The notes under the pieces: model-generated | Databases searched by the model: none | What the model was told of the DNA's origin: nothing | Seen by the model: only the letters and a program-made list of their open reading frames with translations | Assembly: GCA_001797275.1 (NCBI GenBank) | Contig: MGOY01000045.1 | Location: 1 to 49,004 of the forward strand | Length of the DNA stretch: 49,004 bases | Reading direction: 5' to 3' | DNA from: Clostridiales bacterium GWF2_38_85 | Lineage (GTDB): Bacteria; Bacillota; Clostridia; Oscillospirales; CAG-382 | Program-made: the position numbers and the translations under genes | Part shown: piece by piece, positions 33,456 through 41,951 of the stretch | Layout: each line of letters begins with the position of its first letter | Numbering within the stretch: position 1 is the stretch's first letter

Positions 33456-34298
33456 TTATTGCTTATTATCTATTATTTGTTTATATATTTCACTTTTTGA
33501 AAGTCCACGATCCTTTGCTACTTGCTTACATGCTGACATTGTGTCAAGCGACAGCTTCTTATAATATTCGACATGCTCATCAACAGATATATCACACCAG
33601 AATTCGTCATTACTGGCGATATACCCGCTTATTATCAGAACAAATTCGCCTTTTGTTACAGGCGGATCATTCTGAACATTCTCAAGCGTAGTGCTTATGA
33701 TTGTTTCGTTAAGTTTTGTTATCTCTCGAGCGATAACAATGTCACGGTTTCCGAATGCCACATAAAGCTCTTTAAGCTGTTCTTCTATGTCATGAGGTGC
33801 GCAATAAAGTATTATTGTTCGCAGCTCTCGACTAAGGTTTTCAATTTGTTCAACTCGATCTGACTTTTTATCCTTCAGAAAGCCTTCAAATACAAATCTG
33901 CCCGACGGCAAACCCGATGCTGACAGTGCAGTTATAGCCGCATTTGCACCCGGAACAGGTATAACTTTAATTCCGTTATCACGGCAATGTTTTACAAGCT
34001 TTTCGCCGGGATCTGAGATCGCAGGAGTTCCTGCATCCGTGACAAGCGCTGCCGATTCACCCTGTCTTAACCGTTGTAATATAGCTTCATGGCGGCTTTC
34101 CTTATTGTGTTCATAATAGCTGATAAATGGTTTTTTTATACCAAGCAGCATCATCAGCTTGCCGGTTACTCTGGTGTCTTCGGCTGCAATAAAATCAACT
34201 TCAGCCAACACCTTCTTTGCTCGTTCGGTTATATCAAGCATATTGCCGATAGGTGTTGCAACAATATACAAAGCACCTTTTTCTATTTTATTATTCAT
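33456..34298 (-). CDS. rsmI: 16S rRNA (cytidine-1402-2'-O)-methyltransferase
   Basis: 280 residues, the usual RsmI size. Tetrapyrrole-methylase fold motifs: GALYIVATPIGNMLDITERA at the start, AAEDTRVTGKLM, SYYEHN, and LVTDAGTPAISDPGEKLV. It 2'-O-methylates C1402 in the decoding centre. The C-terminal RsmI-specific helix bundle (LSKSEIYKQIIDNK) is present. It lies 34 bases after polA and 24 before apgM in one direction. Confidence 0.95.
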   Translation of the reverse strand: MNNKIEKGALYIVATPIGNMLDITERAKKVLAEVDFIAAEDTRVTGKLMMLLGIKKPFISYYEHNKESRHEAILQRLRQGESAALVTDAGTPAISDPGEKLVKHCRDNGIKVIPVPGANAAITALSASGLPSGRFVFEGFLKDKKSDRVEQIENLSRELRTIILYCAPHDIEEQLKELYVAFGNRDIVIAREITKLNETIISTTLENVQNDPPVTKGEFVLIISGYIASNDEFWCDISVDEHVEYYKKLSLDTMSACKQVAKDRGLSKSEIYKQIIDNKQ

Positions 34299-34332
34299 AT
34301 ATTTTAAATAAACCTTTTTTTAATTAAATTGA

Positions 34333-36858
34333 TCAACCTTTTGCATCGTACCACGTCTTTCCTATGTGTGCATCGACTTCAAGCGGAACCGAAAGTTTGA
34401 ACGCATTCTCCATCTTTTTGATCAAGAGTCTGTAAACATTGTCTGCTTCAGCTTCAGGTGCTTCAATAAGCAGCTCGTCATGAACCTGCAATATCAGCTT
34501 TGATTCATATCCACCTTCAGCAAACGCATGGTAAACATCAAGCATGGCTTTTTTAATTATATCGGCTGCAGAACCCTGTATTGGTGTGTTCATTGCGATT
34601 CGTTCGCCAAAGTGCATCAGAGGTTTTTTTGGTGAGCTTAGTTCGGGTATATATCTGCGCCTGCCCATCAGGGTTGTAACATAGCCATCCTGTTTTGCCT
34701 GAGCGACGATATTATCCATGTATTCCTTAACCTTCGGATATTTTGCGAAATATCCTCTGATATAGTCACCGGCTTCTTTTCTGGATACACCGATATCAAC
34801 CGACAGTGAGTAATCTGAAATTCCGTAAACAATACCGAAATTAACCGCTTTTGCGCTTTTCCTCATCTGTGAGGTTACAGCTTCAGGCGGAACGCCGAAT
34901 ACCTGCGACGCTGTAATGGTGTGGATATCTTCACCGTCTTTAAATGCTTGAATCAATGCTTCGTCATTTGATATGTGTGCAAGTACACGAAGCTCAATTT
35001 GTGAGTAATCGGCATCAATCAGAACATTGCCATCTCCGGCAACAAAAAACTTTCTAAGCTCTCTGCCAATCTCTTGGCGTACGGGGATATTCTGAAGGTT
35101 GGGTTCAACTGAGGATAACCTGCCTGTCAGTGTAAGTGTCTGACGGAAGGTAGTGTGTATTCGGCCATCAAGCGGCGATATAACCTTTGCAAGACCATCT
35201 GTGTAGGTGCTTTTCAACTTCGAAATTTGACGGTATGATAAAATCATGTCGATAATTGGGTTAAATGGTCTCAGTCCTTCTAAAACATCGGCATTTGTGG
35301 AATAACCACTCTTGTTTTTCTTTGCGGTTGGAAGACCGAGCTTTTCAAATAATATTACTGCAAGCTGTTTGGGAGAATTTATATTAAATTCTTCACCTGC
35401 AAACTCATATATATCTTTTTCAGAGATTTTAAGTTGTTCTGAAAGGAACTGTGAATACTTATCAAGTCCTTCTTTATCAACCATGAAGCCTGTCTGTTCC
35501 ATACCTAACAATACTTCGCTAAGCTCAAGCTCGAAGAGATATAAATCCGTCTGACTGCTTTCATTTAATTGCTTTTTCAATTCTTCACGTAATAGTGCGA
35601 GCATGAGTGCATCTGGTTGGGATGTGTTCATCCCATATCTGAGTGCAAGTCTGGGCAGGTCATATCCGTTTTCGATAGGATTCAGTATATACCCCATCAG
35701 AGATATATCATCTTTACAGCTTTTAAAGTCTATGTTAAAATTATTTTTTAAGTAATTAGCGGTATCTTTGTGCGACCAGACACATATATTTCTTGTGTCT
35801 TCGGTAAACAACAGAGAAAGCTTTTCGCTGAAATCGCAGAAAATCAACTTTTCACCAACTGATGCTGTTATAATTTTTTCAGTTGTATTTATTGAAATGG
35901 CAATGCTGCCGTATTTGGTCAGCCTGAGAAAGGTGCTTTCGTCAACTGCTTCGACAGTAATTTTATTTTCGTTTATATTTTCTTGTTCTGAATCAGCTAT
36001 ATTCAGATTAAGCTTTTCAATGATTTTACTGAACTCAAGCTTTGTAAACAGCGCGAGCAGTTCTTTTTTCTTAATAGGTTGAATTTTATAATCGTCGACA
36101 TTCTCTGAGATAGGTACCTGCTTGTTTATCTCAGCAAGCATACGGCAGATGAATGCCATTTCCTTACCGCTTGTCAGCTTATCTGCAAGGCTGCTCTTGA
36201 TCTGGTCTATATTTTCATAAAGCTTTTCAAGAGAACCATAATCTTGTATTAACTTAACTGCAGTTTTTTCACCTACACCTGCAACCCCGGGAATATTGTC
36301 TGAACTGTCCCCCATCAAAGCTTTTACATCAATAAGCTGTAAAGGTTTAAGCTTATATTGGTTGTGTATTGCAGGCATATCATAGACTTTGGTTTCGTTT
36401 GTCGAAGCAAGCAAGACGGTTGTTGTATCGGAAACAAGCTGAAAGCTGTCACGGTCTCCGGTAACAACCGTACATTCAACATTATTTTTCTCAGCAATTG
36501 AAGCTATTGTGCCGAGAATATCATCCGCTTCGTATCCAGTGTATTCAAGCACCTTAATACCAAGAAGCGGAAGCATGTCCTTTGCATATGGCAATTGCAT
36601 CGCAAGCTCTTCGGGCATTCCTTTACGCGTTGCCTTATAACCGTCAAAAGCTTTGTTCCTGAAGGTAGGCTCGGGCAGATCGAAGGCTACTGCCGCAAAG
36701 TCAAATGGAATGTCACTTGCGGTAAGATGTTTATATATTATATTGAAGAATCCATATGTTGCATGAGTAAAAAGCCCGTCCCTGTTGGTTAGGGGGCGAA
36801 TTCCGTAATATGCACGGTTCAACAGACTGTTTCCGTCAAAAACAATAAAACGTTTCAA
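34333..36858 (-). CDS. polA: DNA polymerase I
   Basis: 841 residues. A 5'-3' exonuclease domain (about 1-280) has VFDGNSLLNRAYYG, TVVTGDRDSFQLV and VKALMGDSSDNIPGV. A middle region (about 300-450) has the position of a 3'-5' proofreading domain, but I cannot find its DEDD acidic residues. A family A polymerase domain (about 480-841) has DADYSQIELRVLAHIS, RKSAKAVNFGIVYGIS and QVHDELLIE. It fills gaps and removes RNA primers. The start is TTG at 36858 after GAGGGG. Loss of proofreading residues is common in Firmicute PolI. It heads the long minus-strand run behind its own promoter. Confidence 0.95.
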   Translation of the reverse strand: MKRFIVFDGNSLLNRAYYGIRPLTNRDGLFTHATYGFFNIIYKHLTASDIPFDFAAVAFDLPEPTFRNKAFDGYKATRKGMPEELAMQLPYAKDMLPLLGIKVLEYTGYEADDILGTIASIAEKNNVECTVVTGDRDSFQLVSDTTTVLLASTNETKVYDMPAIHNQYKLKPLQLIDVKALMGDSSDNIPGVAGVGEKTAVKLIQDYGSLEKLYENIDQIKSSLADKLTSGKEMAFICRMLAEINKQVPISENVDDYKIQPIKKKELLALFTKLEFSKIIEKLNLNIADSEQENINENKITVEAVDESTFLRLTKYGSIAISINTTEKIITASVGEKLIFCDFSEKLSLLFTEDTRNICVWSHKDTANYLKNNFNIDFKSCKDDISLMGYILNPIENGYDLPRLALRYGMNTSQPDALMLALLREELKKQLNESSQTDLYLFELELSEVLLGMEQTGFMVDKEGLDKYSQFLSEQLKISEKDIYEFAGEEFNINSPKQLAVILFEKLGLPTAKKNKSGYSTNADVLEGLRPFNPIIDMILSYRQISKLKSTYTDGLAKVISPLDGRIHTTFRQTLTLTGRLSSVEPNLQNIPVRQEIGRELRKFFVAGDGNVLIDADYSQIELRVLAHISNDEALIQAFKDGEDIHTITASQVFGVPPEAVTSQMRKSAKAVNFGIVYGISDYSLSVDIGVSRKEAGDYIRGYFAKYPKVKEYMDNIVAQAKQDGYVTTLMGRRRYIPELSSPKKPLMHFGERIAMNTPIQGSAADIIKKAMLDVYHAFAEGGYESKLILQVHDELLIEAPEAEADNVYRLLIKKMENAFKLSVPLEVDAHIGKTWYDAKG

Positions 36859-36889
36859 AATTAATCCCCTCGATATCTATATTTATATA

Positions 36890-36919
36890 ATTATATAACA
36901 TAACAACTCAATGTGTCAA
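36890..36919 (-). promoter_or_regulatory. Promoter of the polA run
   Basis: On the minus strand TTGACA (36914-36919) is followed after 18 bases by TATAAT (36890-36895), about 30 bases before the polA TTG start. Confidence 0.75.
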
Positions 36920-36993
36920 TACATTTAATTAAGTTTAGTCGTTTGGGCAATTATACAATAATATATAAAATCAAACAACTCTTCTGTTTCCTC

Positions 36994-37022
36994 TTGCAAA
37001 ACGAAAATAATTGCTGTATAAT
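36994..37022 (+). promoter_or_regulatory. Promoter of the surface-protein gene
   Basis: TTGCAA (36994-36999) and TATAAT (37017-37022) with a 17-base spacer, 45 bases before the GTG start at 37067. Divergent from the polA promoter. Confidence 0.75.
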
Positions 37023-37066
37023 GTCAATGTTATTAATCTAAGCATTTCCGGCAAAGGAGAATTTCT

Positions 37067-38587
37067 GTGGCAATTAAAAAAAATATAGCGGTTTTTGCTG
37101 TAGCAATTATATTATTATCGGCAATCTCACCGGTTTCACTTGCAGAAACATCAATTACAACATATACAATCGAATATAGAGGATTTGAAAGTGACTTTAC
37201 ACAATTTGGTTCATCCTTCGAATTTGTCAGTGGGTTACCATCAAAAAAATCGACTGTTGAAGCCGGCGGTTCATATACTATACTTGACATCGAACCAAAA
37301 TTTGATGATTTTAATTTTCGTGATTATACATTCGACGGCTGGAATCTGAAAAAAGTCGACGGTGTAATTGATAGGACAGTCGTTTATCATGCAGGCGATG
37401 TCATAGAGAACATCAACAACAGCATGCGGCTGATCGCAGTCTGGAAACGCAAGGAAACCGATATTGTTGTATACAGCATGCTATCATACTTGAGAGGTGG
37501 GAACGGCGATCCTACAATAATAGAAGGCAAAGCACCTGATGATAAACTCTTGGAATTGGAACAAGAAATAACACTAATAAATTGTCCCTATACATATGAC
37601 GGATATAAATTTCTCGGTTGGATAGATTCCAAGGGAAATTTATATGATCCGGGTGATAAATATACTGTTACATCATATAATTCAATATTTACCGCTGAAT
37701 GGTCATCAGATCCCAATGCCATCGTAAAGAACAGCGTCAGCTACAGCTCAGGCGCAAGCAGTGTAACAGGCAATGCACCGAACGGCTTTAAGCTGTACAA
37801 AAAGGACTACTTTATTGTTGCCGAGAATACATATAAATATGATGGTTATAAATTTATCTGTTGGACAGACAGCAAAAATAAAACATATATGCCGGGCGAT
37901 AAATATACTGTAGCATCGGCCGACGGTAATATAACCCTCACAGCAAAGTGGGAAAAGCTTCCCGATATTTTCACGATTAATATTACTGCCGGAGAGGGTG
38001 GTAGTGTTAGTCAGACAGGGCAGAGCGAGATACAACAGGGTGATGAAGTTAACCTGATCATCACACCTGACCAGAACTTTGTATTCAAAGCAGCAAAAAT
38101 AAACGGTTCAGAGGTTCAGTGCGACGGAGCAGTACTTAATATAAAAGATATTGAAGAAAATCTGAATATTGAGATAGAATTCGCTCTGAAGACCTTTAAT
38201 ATAACCCTTGACATCGGTGAAAACGGAAGTATTTCACCTTCGGATAAGACAACAGCCGAGATAGGCTCAAGTGTTTCTTACACAATAACTCCGGACAATA
38301 ATTATGAAATTGATCAGATAACGATTGATGGGGTTGCGGCAACAGCAGAAAACGGGATTTTGAATCTTGAAAATATTACAACGAATCATATCATTTCGGT
38401 TACCTTCAGACAAAAACCGGGTGCAAGCACTGGTGACGAGTCGGATACTATTGTGCCTCAGCCAAAAGATTACACCGGAATTGCAATCGCAATACTGTTG
38501 ATAATATTATCGGTATTTGCCCTAATAGCTTTGTATGCAGTCAATACGCAAAAAAAGAATAAGAAAATATATAGAAAACGCAGGTAA
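37067..38587 (+). CDS. Repeat-rich cell-surface protein, membrane-anchored
   Basis: 506 residues, GTG start with AAAGGAGA six bases upstream. Signal peptide (1-25). Three InlB/Flg_new-like beta repeats (about 30-300), each with a YDGYKFLGWIDSKGNLY-type core and ending in AEW or AKW. Then come two bacterial-surface repeats with GEGGSVSQTG and GENGSISPSD openings (about 305-450). A C-terminal transmembrane helix (about 470-492) and basic tail (KKNKKIYRKRR) hold it at the membrane. Such repeats usually act as spacers or adhesive modules; no catalytic domain is visible. Partner unknown. Confidence 0.85.
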   Translation: MAIKKNIAVFAVAIILLSAISPVSLAETSITTYTIEYRGFESDFTQFGSSFEFVSGLPSKKSTVEAGGSYTILDIEPKFDDFNFRDYTFDGWNLKKVDGVIDRTVVYHAGDVIENINNSMRLIAVWKRKETDIVVYSMLSYLRGGNGDPTIIEGKAPDDKLLELEQEITLINCPYTYDGYKFLGWIDSKGNLYDPGDKYTVTSYNSIFTAEWSSDPNAIVKNSVSYSSGASSVTGNAPNGFKLYKKDYFIVAENTYKYDGYKFICWTDSKNKTYMPGDKYTVASADGNITLTAKWEKLPDIFTINITAGEGGSVSQTGQSEIQQGDEVNLIITPDQNFVFKAAKINGSEVQCDGAVLNIKDIEENLNIEIEFALKTFNITLDIGENGSISPSDKTTAEIGSSVSYTITPDNNYEIDQITIDGVAATAENGILNLENITTNHIISVTFRQKPGASTGDESDTIVPQPKDYTGIAIAILLIILSVFALIALYAVNTQKKNKKIYRKRR

Positions 38588-38614
38588 TAAACTATCTGAT
38601 ACGGAGGGTTTGTT

Positions 38615-38833
38615 ATGTTTAAGAAACTGATAGCACCTATAATCATTACGGTAATTACAATAATTATTCTTATTTCATATTCGGTTGTTTGTTTTATGAT
38701 CGAATTCAATCTGCTTGTTAAAGTCTTCGGTTCAATTATTCCGCTTGCATTAGCAGGAGTAGCAATATTTGTTCTTGTTGAGAGAATTAAAGAAATTAAA
38801 GGAGGCGAAGAAGATGATCTTAGTAAATACTGA
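38615..38833 (+). CDS. Small two-helix membrane protein
   Basis: 72 residues with two hydrophobic helices (about 6-28 and 34-55) and an acidic C-terminus. Good GGAGGG site before ATG. The next gene, YbjQ-like, starts inside its last 20 bases, so the two are translated together; in many genomes a small membrane protein precedes a YbjQ gene. No function known. Confidence 0.75.
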   Translation: MFKKLIAPIIITVITIIILISYSVVCFMIEFNLLVKVFGSIIPLALAGVAIFVLVERIKEIKGGEEDDLSKY

Positions 38834-39125
38834 TTACATTGCAGGAAAAGAATTTGAGATGCTCGGACTTGTAAAGGGTAGCACTATTCAATCCAAAAAT
38901 ATCGCACGTGATATTACACAATCATTCAAAACACTTGTTGGTGGTGAGTTGAAGGCTTACACTCAGATGATGAATGAAGCACGCGCTATCGCAACCAAAA
39001 GAATGGTTGAAGATGCAGCTGCACTCGGTGCAGATGCGATCGTTAATATCAGATATTCATCAGCAGCTGTTATGGCAGGTGCAGCAGAAATTATGGCATA
39101 TGGAACAGCAGTAAAGTTTAAATAA
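38814..39125 (+). CDS. YbjQ-family (DUF74) heavy-metal-binding-domain-like protein
   Basis: 103 residues from ATG 38814, with GGAGG 8 bases upstream. A longer frame upstream is only the neighbouring gene's sequence. YbjQ landmarks: FEMLGLVKGSTIQSKNIARD, MMNEARAIATKRMVEDAAAL, GADAIVNIRY and the final AYGTAVKF. The family forms pentamers and is listed as heavy-metal-binding by structure, without proven biochemistry. Terminated by the hairpin at 39190-39223. Confidence 0.88.
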   Translation: MILVNTDYIAGKEFEMLGLVKGSTIQSKNIARDITQSFKTLVGGELKAYTQMMNEARAIATKRMVEDAAALGADAIVNIRYSSAAVMAGAAEIMAYGTAVKFK

Positions 39126-39189
39126 GAAAATAGTAAAAACGGCTCTGTGCCAATAGTTGGGGTGAAGAAACCCTGAAATAATTTTTGGA

Positions 39190-39223
39190 ATCCGGAGCAG
39201 CGATCAAGCTGCTTCGGATTTTT
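39190..39223 (+). terminator. Hairpin with T-run after the YbjQ gene / inside the IS end
   Basis: ATCCGGAGCAG (39191-39201) pairs with CTGCTTCGGAT (39209-39219, one G-T wobble) and runs into TTTTT on the plus strand. It lies within the IS end yet can terminate the YbjQ transcript. Confidence 0.7.
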
Positions 39224-40148
39224 ACGTTTCCGAATGTGTGTCGGATTGATTGAACATGTGAATGATGCGGTTCCTGAACCTTTTGAAATTGCGATAGCCA
39301 TAACCAATGCGTTTTAGCACCTTGATCTTATTGTTGCAGCCTTCGGTAAATCCGTTGGTGTACTCATGTAAAGTATACTATCAACTGTCGCTTTTTCTTC
39401 TGGAGATAGATATTCGTATTGCTTGGTAAGCAGTGTTTTTGAACGTTTGAACAACAGCCTGCTGTCTTTCCGGTATTTCTTCTGCTCTTCTTTCCGTACT
39501 GCTTCAAATGCCCAGAATACCTGCCTGATAAAGTGATATTTGTCAATAACATGATACGCATTTCTGAAGAATGTGTTTGATATGTTTGCATATGTGTCCC
39601 ACATATCACTGACAAAATGAGTTGTTTGGCTTCTGTCAAAACCCTCGAAATAGCTGACTAATTCGTGCTTATACCTTGTAGGCAGCACATCCAGAACTCT
39701 GCCGTTTTTAATGTCTGTTATGATACACTGGTACTTCTCTCCGCCTGTATCACCCTTGAATTCATCTATTCCTATTACCTCGGGCAATAGGCTGCGAGGG
39801 GTAATTTACAAGATCAAATATTCTGCTCACAGTGCTGTTCGAGAGGTTAACCTCTCGGCCGACTGACTTGAAGGTTCGTACCTCACGCAGCTTGTCGATG
39901 ACATAGGCTGACAGCCGATTCGTCATATGATGATAGTGGGGTAGCCATTCAATATGTTCAACAAAACGCTTGTTGCAGCTTGTACAATTGTATCGGCGTT
40001 TACGGAGTTTAATGACAACAAATTCACCGAATGCAGGTATATCCTTGATTTTCTGTGTACGGTAGTCATGGATAGTATTTGTCATACAGCCACAATGGGG
40101 ACATTTTTGCGCCTTTCGTTCAATCTCAGCGTGTATTACTTTCTTATA
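39222..40148 (-). pseudogene. ISL3-family transposase, truncated, frameshifted and internally deleted
   Basis: Three pieces of one DDE transposase are visible. Piece 1 (about 40148-39785) has the zinc finger CPHCGC followed by YNCTSCNKRF, and the DNA-binding part ending IFDLVNYP. Piece 2 (39784-about 39360), in another frame after a one-base shift near 39783, holds the catalytic core LPEVIGIDEFKG, VSDMWDTY and YHVIDKYHFIRQ. Piece 3 (about 39360-39222), again out of frame, carries the conserved end EYTNGFTEGCNNKIKVLKR and FRNRIIHMF. About 75 residues that normally separate pieces 2 and 3 are missing. The N-terminal 20 or so residues are also lost, and a TAG precedes them. It cannot make an active enzyme. 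Confidence 0.85.
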
Positions 40149-40180
40149 CTAATTCGATTTAGAAACAGTGATAAAATTCG

Positions 40181-40211
40181 AGAAAAAGTCCTTGCCTGAT
40201 GGACTTTTTCT
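40181..40211 (-). terminator. Terminator-like hairpin
   Basis: AGAAAAAGTCC (40181-40191) and GGACTTTTTCT (40201-40211) pair perfectly over 11 bp with a 9-base loop. The T-run lies in the second arm on either strand, so it could terminate the small minus-strand ORF at 40248-40487. Confidence 0.5.
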
Positions 40212-40247
40212 TAATTAATTTCATTGGAATTAGAATTGAATTATTTT

Positions 40248-40487
40248 CTATTGTTTCTTATGAGAAATAGTATTACCATCGATATTTTCAACATTTTTTA
40301 TGATTAGCTCTTGCAAATCTACGAGTTTTTCAAGCGAAAACTTTGTTTTCGTTATTATTAAGTGATAGAGCATAAACTCGATCTCCTTTAATAGTCTTAT
40401 AGTGATTTCCATTATACAGGATTTCTTCGTTTTATGCTCTACTTTTTTTATTTTTCTTTTCGTAAAGCTCTTACTCAACCCCAACAT
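40248..40487 (-). CDS. Small ORF, possibly Spo0E-like
   Basis: 79 residues if read from the first ATG, or 54 from the ATG at about 40412. No clear ribosome binding site supports either. The second half has the look of Spo0E-family aspartyl-phosphatase helices: IEFMLYHLI followed by SLEKLVDLQELIIKNV. The SQELD hallmark is only loosely matched (DLQEL). Spo0E proteins dephosphorylate Spo0A. The ORF lies in AT-rich sequence between an IS remnant and a structured repeat, so it may also be spurious. Confidence 0.35.
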   Translation of the reverse strand: MLGLSKSFTKRKIKKVEHKTKKSCIMEITIRLLKEIEFMLYHLIITKTKFSLEKLVDLQELIIKNVENIDGNTISHKKQ

Positions 40488-40499
40488 TTATTATATATT

Positions 40500-40592
40500 A
40501 AACTAACAAATGAATTGTGATTTTATTAATCATGAAAAAGCCATGGAGTATAGGCTTTTTCATGATTGCTGGGGTAATTCATTTATTAGTTT
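40500..40592. repeat. Structured repeat element, copy 2
   Basis: Outer arms AAACTAACAAATGAATT (40500-40516) and AATTCATTTATTAGTTT (40576-40592) pair at 16 of 17 positions. The inner stem ATCATGAAAAAGCC (40529-40542) with GGCTTTTTCATGAT (40553-40566) is a perfect 14 bp, closing a 10-base loop ATGGAGTATA. Ends, flanks (ATATTAAAC before, GTAATTCATTT after the stem) and loop resemble copy 1 at 12803-12892, while the inner stem sequence differs. Confidence 0.72.
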
Positions 40593-40610
40593 TATATAGA
40601 ACCAAAATAA

Positions 40611-40634
40611 TCCCGGCAGCTGAAGCTGTCGGGA
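40611..40634 (-). terminator. Terminator of the sigma/anti-sigma/serpin operon
   Basis: TCCCGGCAGC (40611-40620) and GCTGTCGGGA (40625-40634) form a 10-bp stem with one wobble and a 4-base loop. On the minus strand it lies 20 bases past the serpin stop codon and is followed by TTATTTT. Confidence 0.85.
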
Positions 40635-40654
40635 CTTTTGTTTGTTATAGAAGC

Positions 40655-41926
40655 TTATTTGAGATTTGTTACCGTACCGATGAATATCGGAAGATTGGTG
40701 GCATTGTCAATGATTGCATACACGAACGGGCGGTTCAGTATAACTGTTTCGCCCATAAAAGCACATTCATCCTGCATCTCAACCTTAGTTACGGCTCCAG
40801 CTTTAGTTCCACGCTCATCAACAGAGATGAAGGTCTTGTGCAGCACTTCAAAAATAAAGATGTTGCCGCGTGAAGATGTAGCCATCTTTGTGAAGTCGGC
40901 AGCCTCGGAATGGAATGCATTCGGCATACCCATATCTATAAGTGCTTCATTCATCTTGTAAGTGTAATCATAACTGAACTTCGGCATTGTTGCATTTACG
41001 CCGGTTGACTGTGCATTTGTAATAATATCAAGGAATGTTTCACCTGTAAGTGATGAAATGTAATCATAGACAGATATATCCTCGTTGGGAAGCAGTGCAA
41101 CAAAGCTGTAATCATCATTTGCATAAGGTTTAATGAATCCGGTTGCAGAGCGGTCCTTCAGAAATTTTGTTTCTTCTGAATTCATCATATCAATATTGAC
41201 TGTTGTTCCGTCCATATTGGTGAAATCACGTTTCGCTACCTGATCTTCTCTGTAAATTGTCTCCCATTCCGCATCAAATACAATTGCATTGATAAGGTAC
41301 ATTACCGCATCATCTGAAATTTGATCAAGGATTTTGTCTATCATACCGTCAGTGTTGTTTTTTACCCAGTTGTTGATGTCAGCAAGTGTCTGGTCGTCGA
41401 ATGCGGATTTGTACGCGGCTGCATTGTAATAATCAACGTTTTTTTGTAAGAAATCCGGCACAACCTGGAGCCTTTCTTCGTCGTCACGGAACCAGATCGA
41501 GTTTGCAATGCTGAACTTTGATTTATCTTTGCTTGGCAAGCTATTCGAATAGGTATAGAGATATTCGTTAAGCTGATCTATTGTTATATCACCACCCAAT
41601 ACCTGTTCCATCTGAGCGAGTGTTTCATTGTCGGCACCGTTTGCGGTCATTGACAAAGCAAGTATAACCGATAAAGGCGAGATCAGCGCATTTTCGTTTT
41701 CTTTAAGTGACCTTTTAAATAGCTCTATTGAAAAATCAGCAGTATTGTCGATAAATTTTTCATCGATCTGTTTTCCTGCAACGACATTTGCATCAATGCC
41801 CTCCATCAGATTTGCCGCTTTTGCTTCAATTGCGCAGGAAGCAAGATTAAACAGCATGGCACTTAATAATATAAGGCAGATTGCCATGGTAATAACTCTT
41901 TTGTTTGTTGTGTTTTTCATAATCAT
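40655..41926 (-). CDS. Serpin lipoprotein (serine protease inhibitor)
   Basis: 423 residues. A signal peptide with lipobox NLASC (cysteine about 31) predicts an outward-facing lipoprotein. A full serpin fold follows: LISPLSVILALSMTANGAD, SIANSIWFRDDE, YLINAIVFDAEWE, TMPKFSYDY and NRPFVYAIIDNATNLPIFIG. The hinge of the reactive loop, VDERGTKAGAVT, keeps the small residues needed for loop insertion, so it should be an inhibitory serpin. The scissile bond falls in about KVEMQDECAFMG, but P1 cannot be fixed by eye. It is third in an operon behind an ECF sigma factor and a membrane protein; AAAGGA precedes ATG. Confidence 0.93.
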   Translation of the reverse strand: MIMKNTTNKRVITMAICLILLSAMLFNLASCAIEAKAANLMEGIDANVVAGKQIDEKFIDNTADFSIELFKRSLKENENALISPLSVILALSMTANGADNETLAQMEQVLGGDITIDQLNEYLYTYSNSLPSKDKSKFSIANSIWFRDDEERLQVVPDFLQKNVDYYNAAAYKSAFDDQTLADINNWVKNNTDGMIDKILDQISDDAVMYLINAIVFDAEWETIYREDQVAKRDFTNMDGTTVNIDMMNSEETKFLKDRSATGFIKPYANDDYSFVALLPNEDISVYDYISSLTGETFLDIITNAQSTGVNATMPKFSYDYTYKMNEALIDMGMPNAFHSEAADFTKMATSSRGNIFIFEVLHKTFISVDERGTKAGAVTKVEMQDECAFMGETVILNRPFVYAIIDNATNLPIFIGTVTNLK

Positions 41927-41951
41927 CTAAATCCTTTCGTCAAACAGATTA

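Larger units (their letters stand above)
39141..40148 (-). mobile_element. Remnant of an ISL3-family insertion sequence
   Basis: GGCTCTGTGCCAATAGTTGG at 39141, followed by GGTGAAGAAAC, looks like an ISL3-type terminal repeat just past the transposase C-terminus. The other end is missing: transposase similarity stops abruptly at 40148, and no matching inverted end is seen beyond. The element is therefore truncated on its 5' side as well as mutated inside. Family assignment rests on the transposase. Confidence 0.75.
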
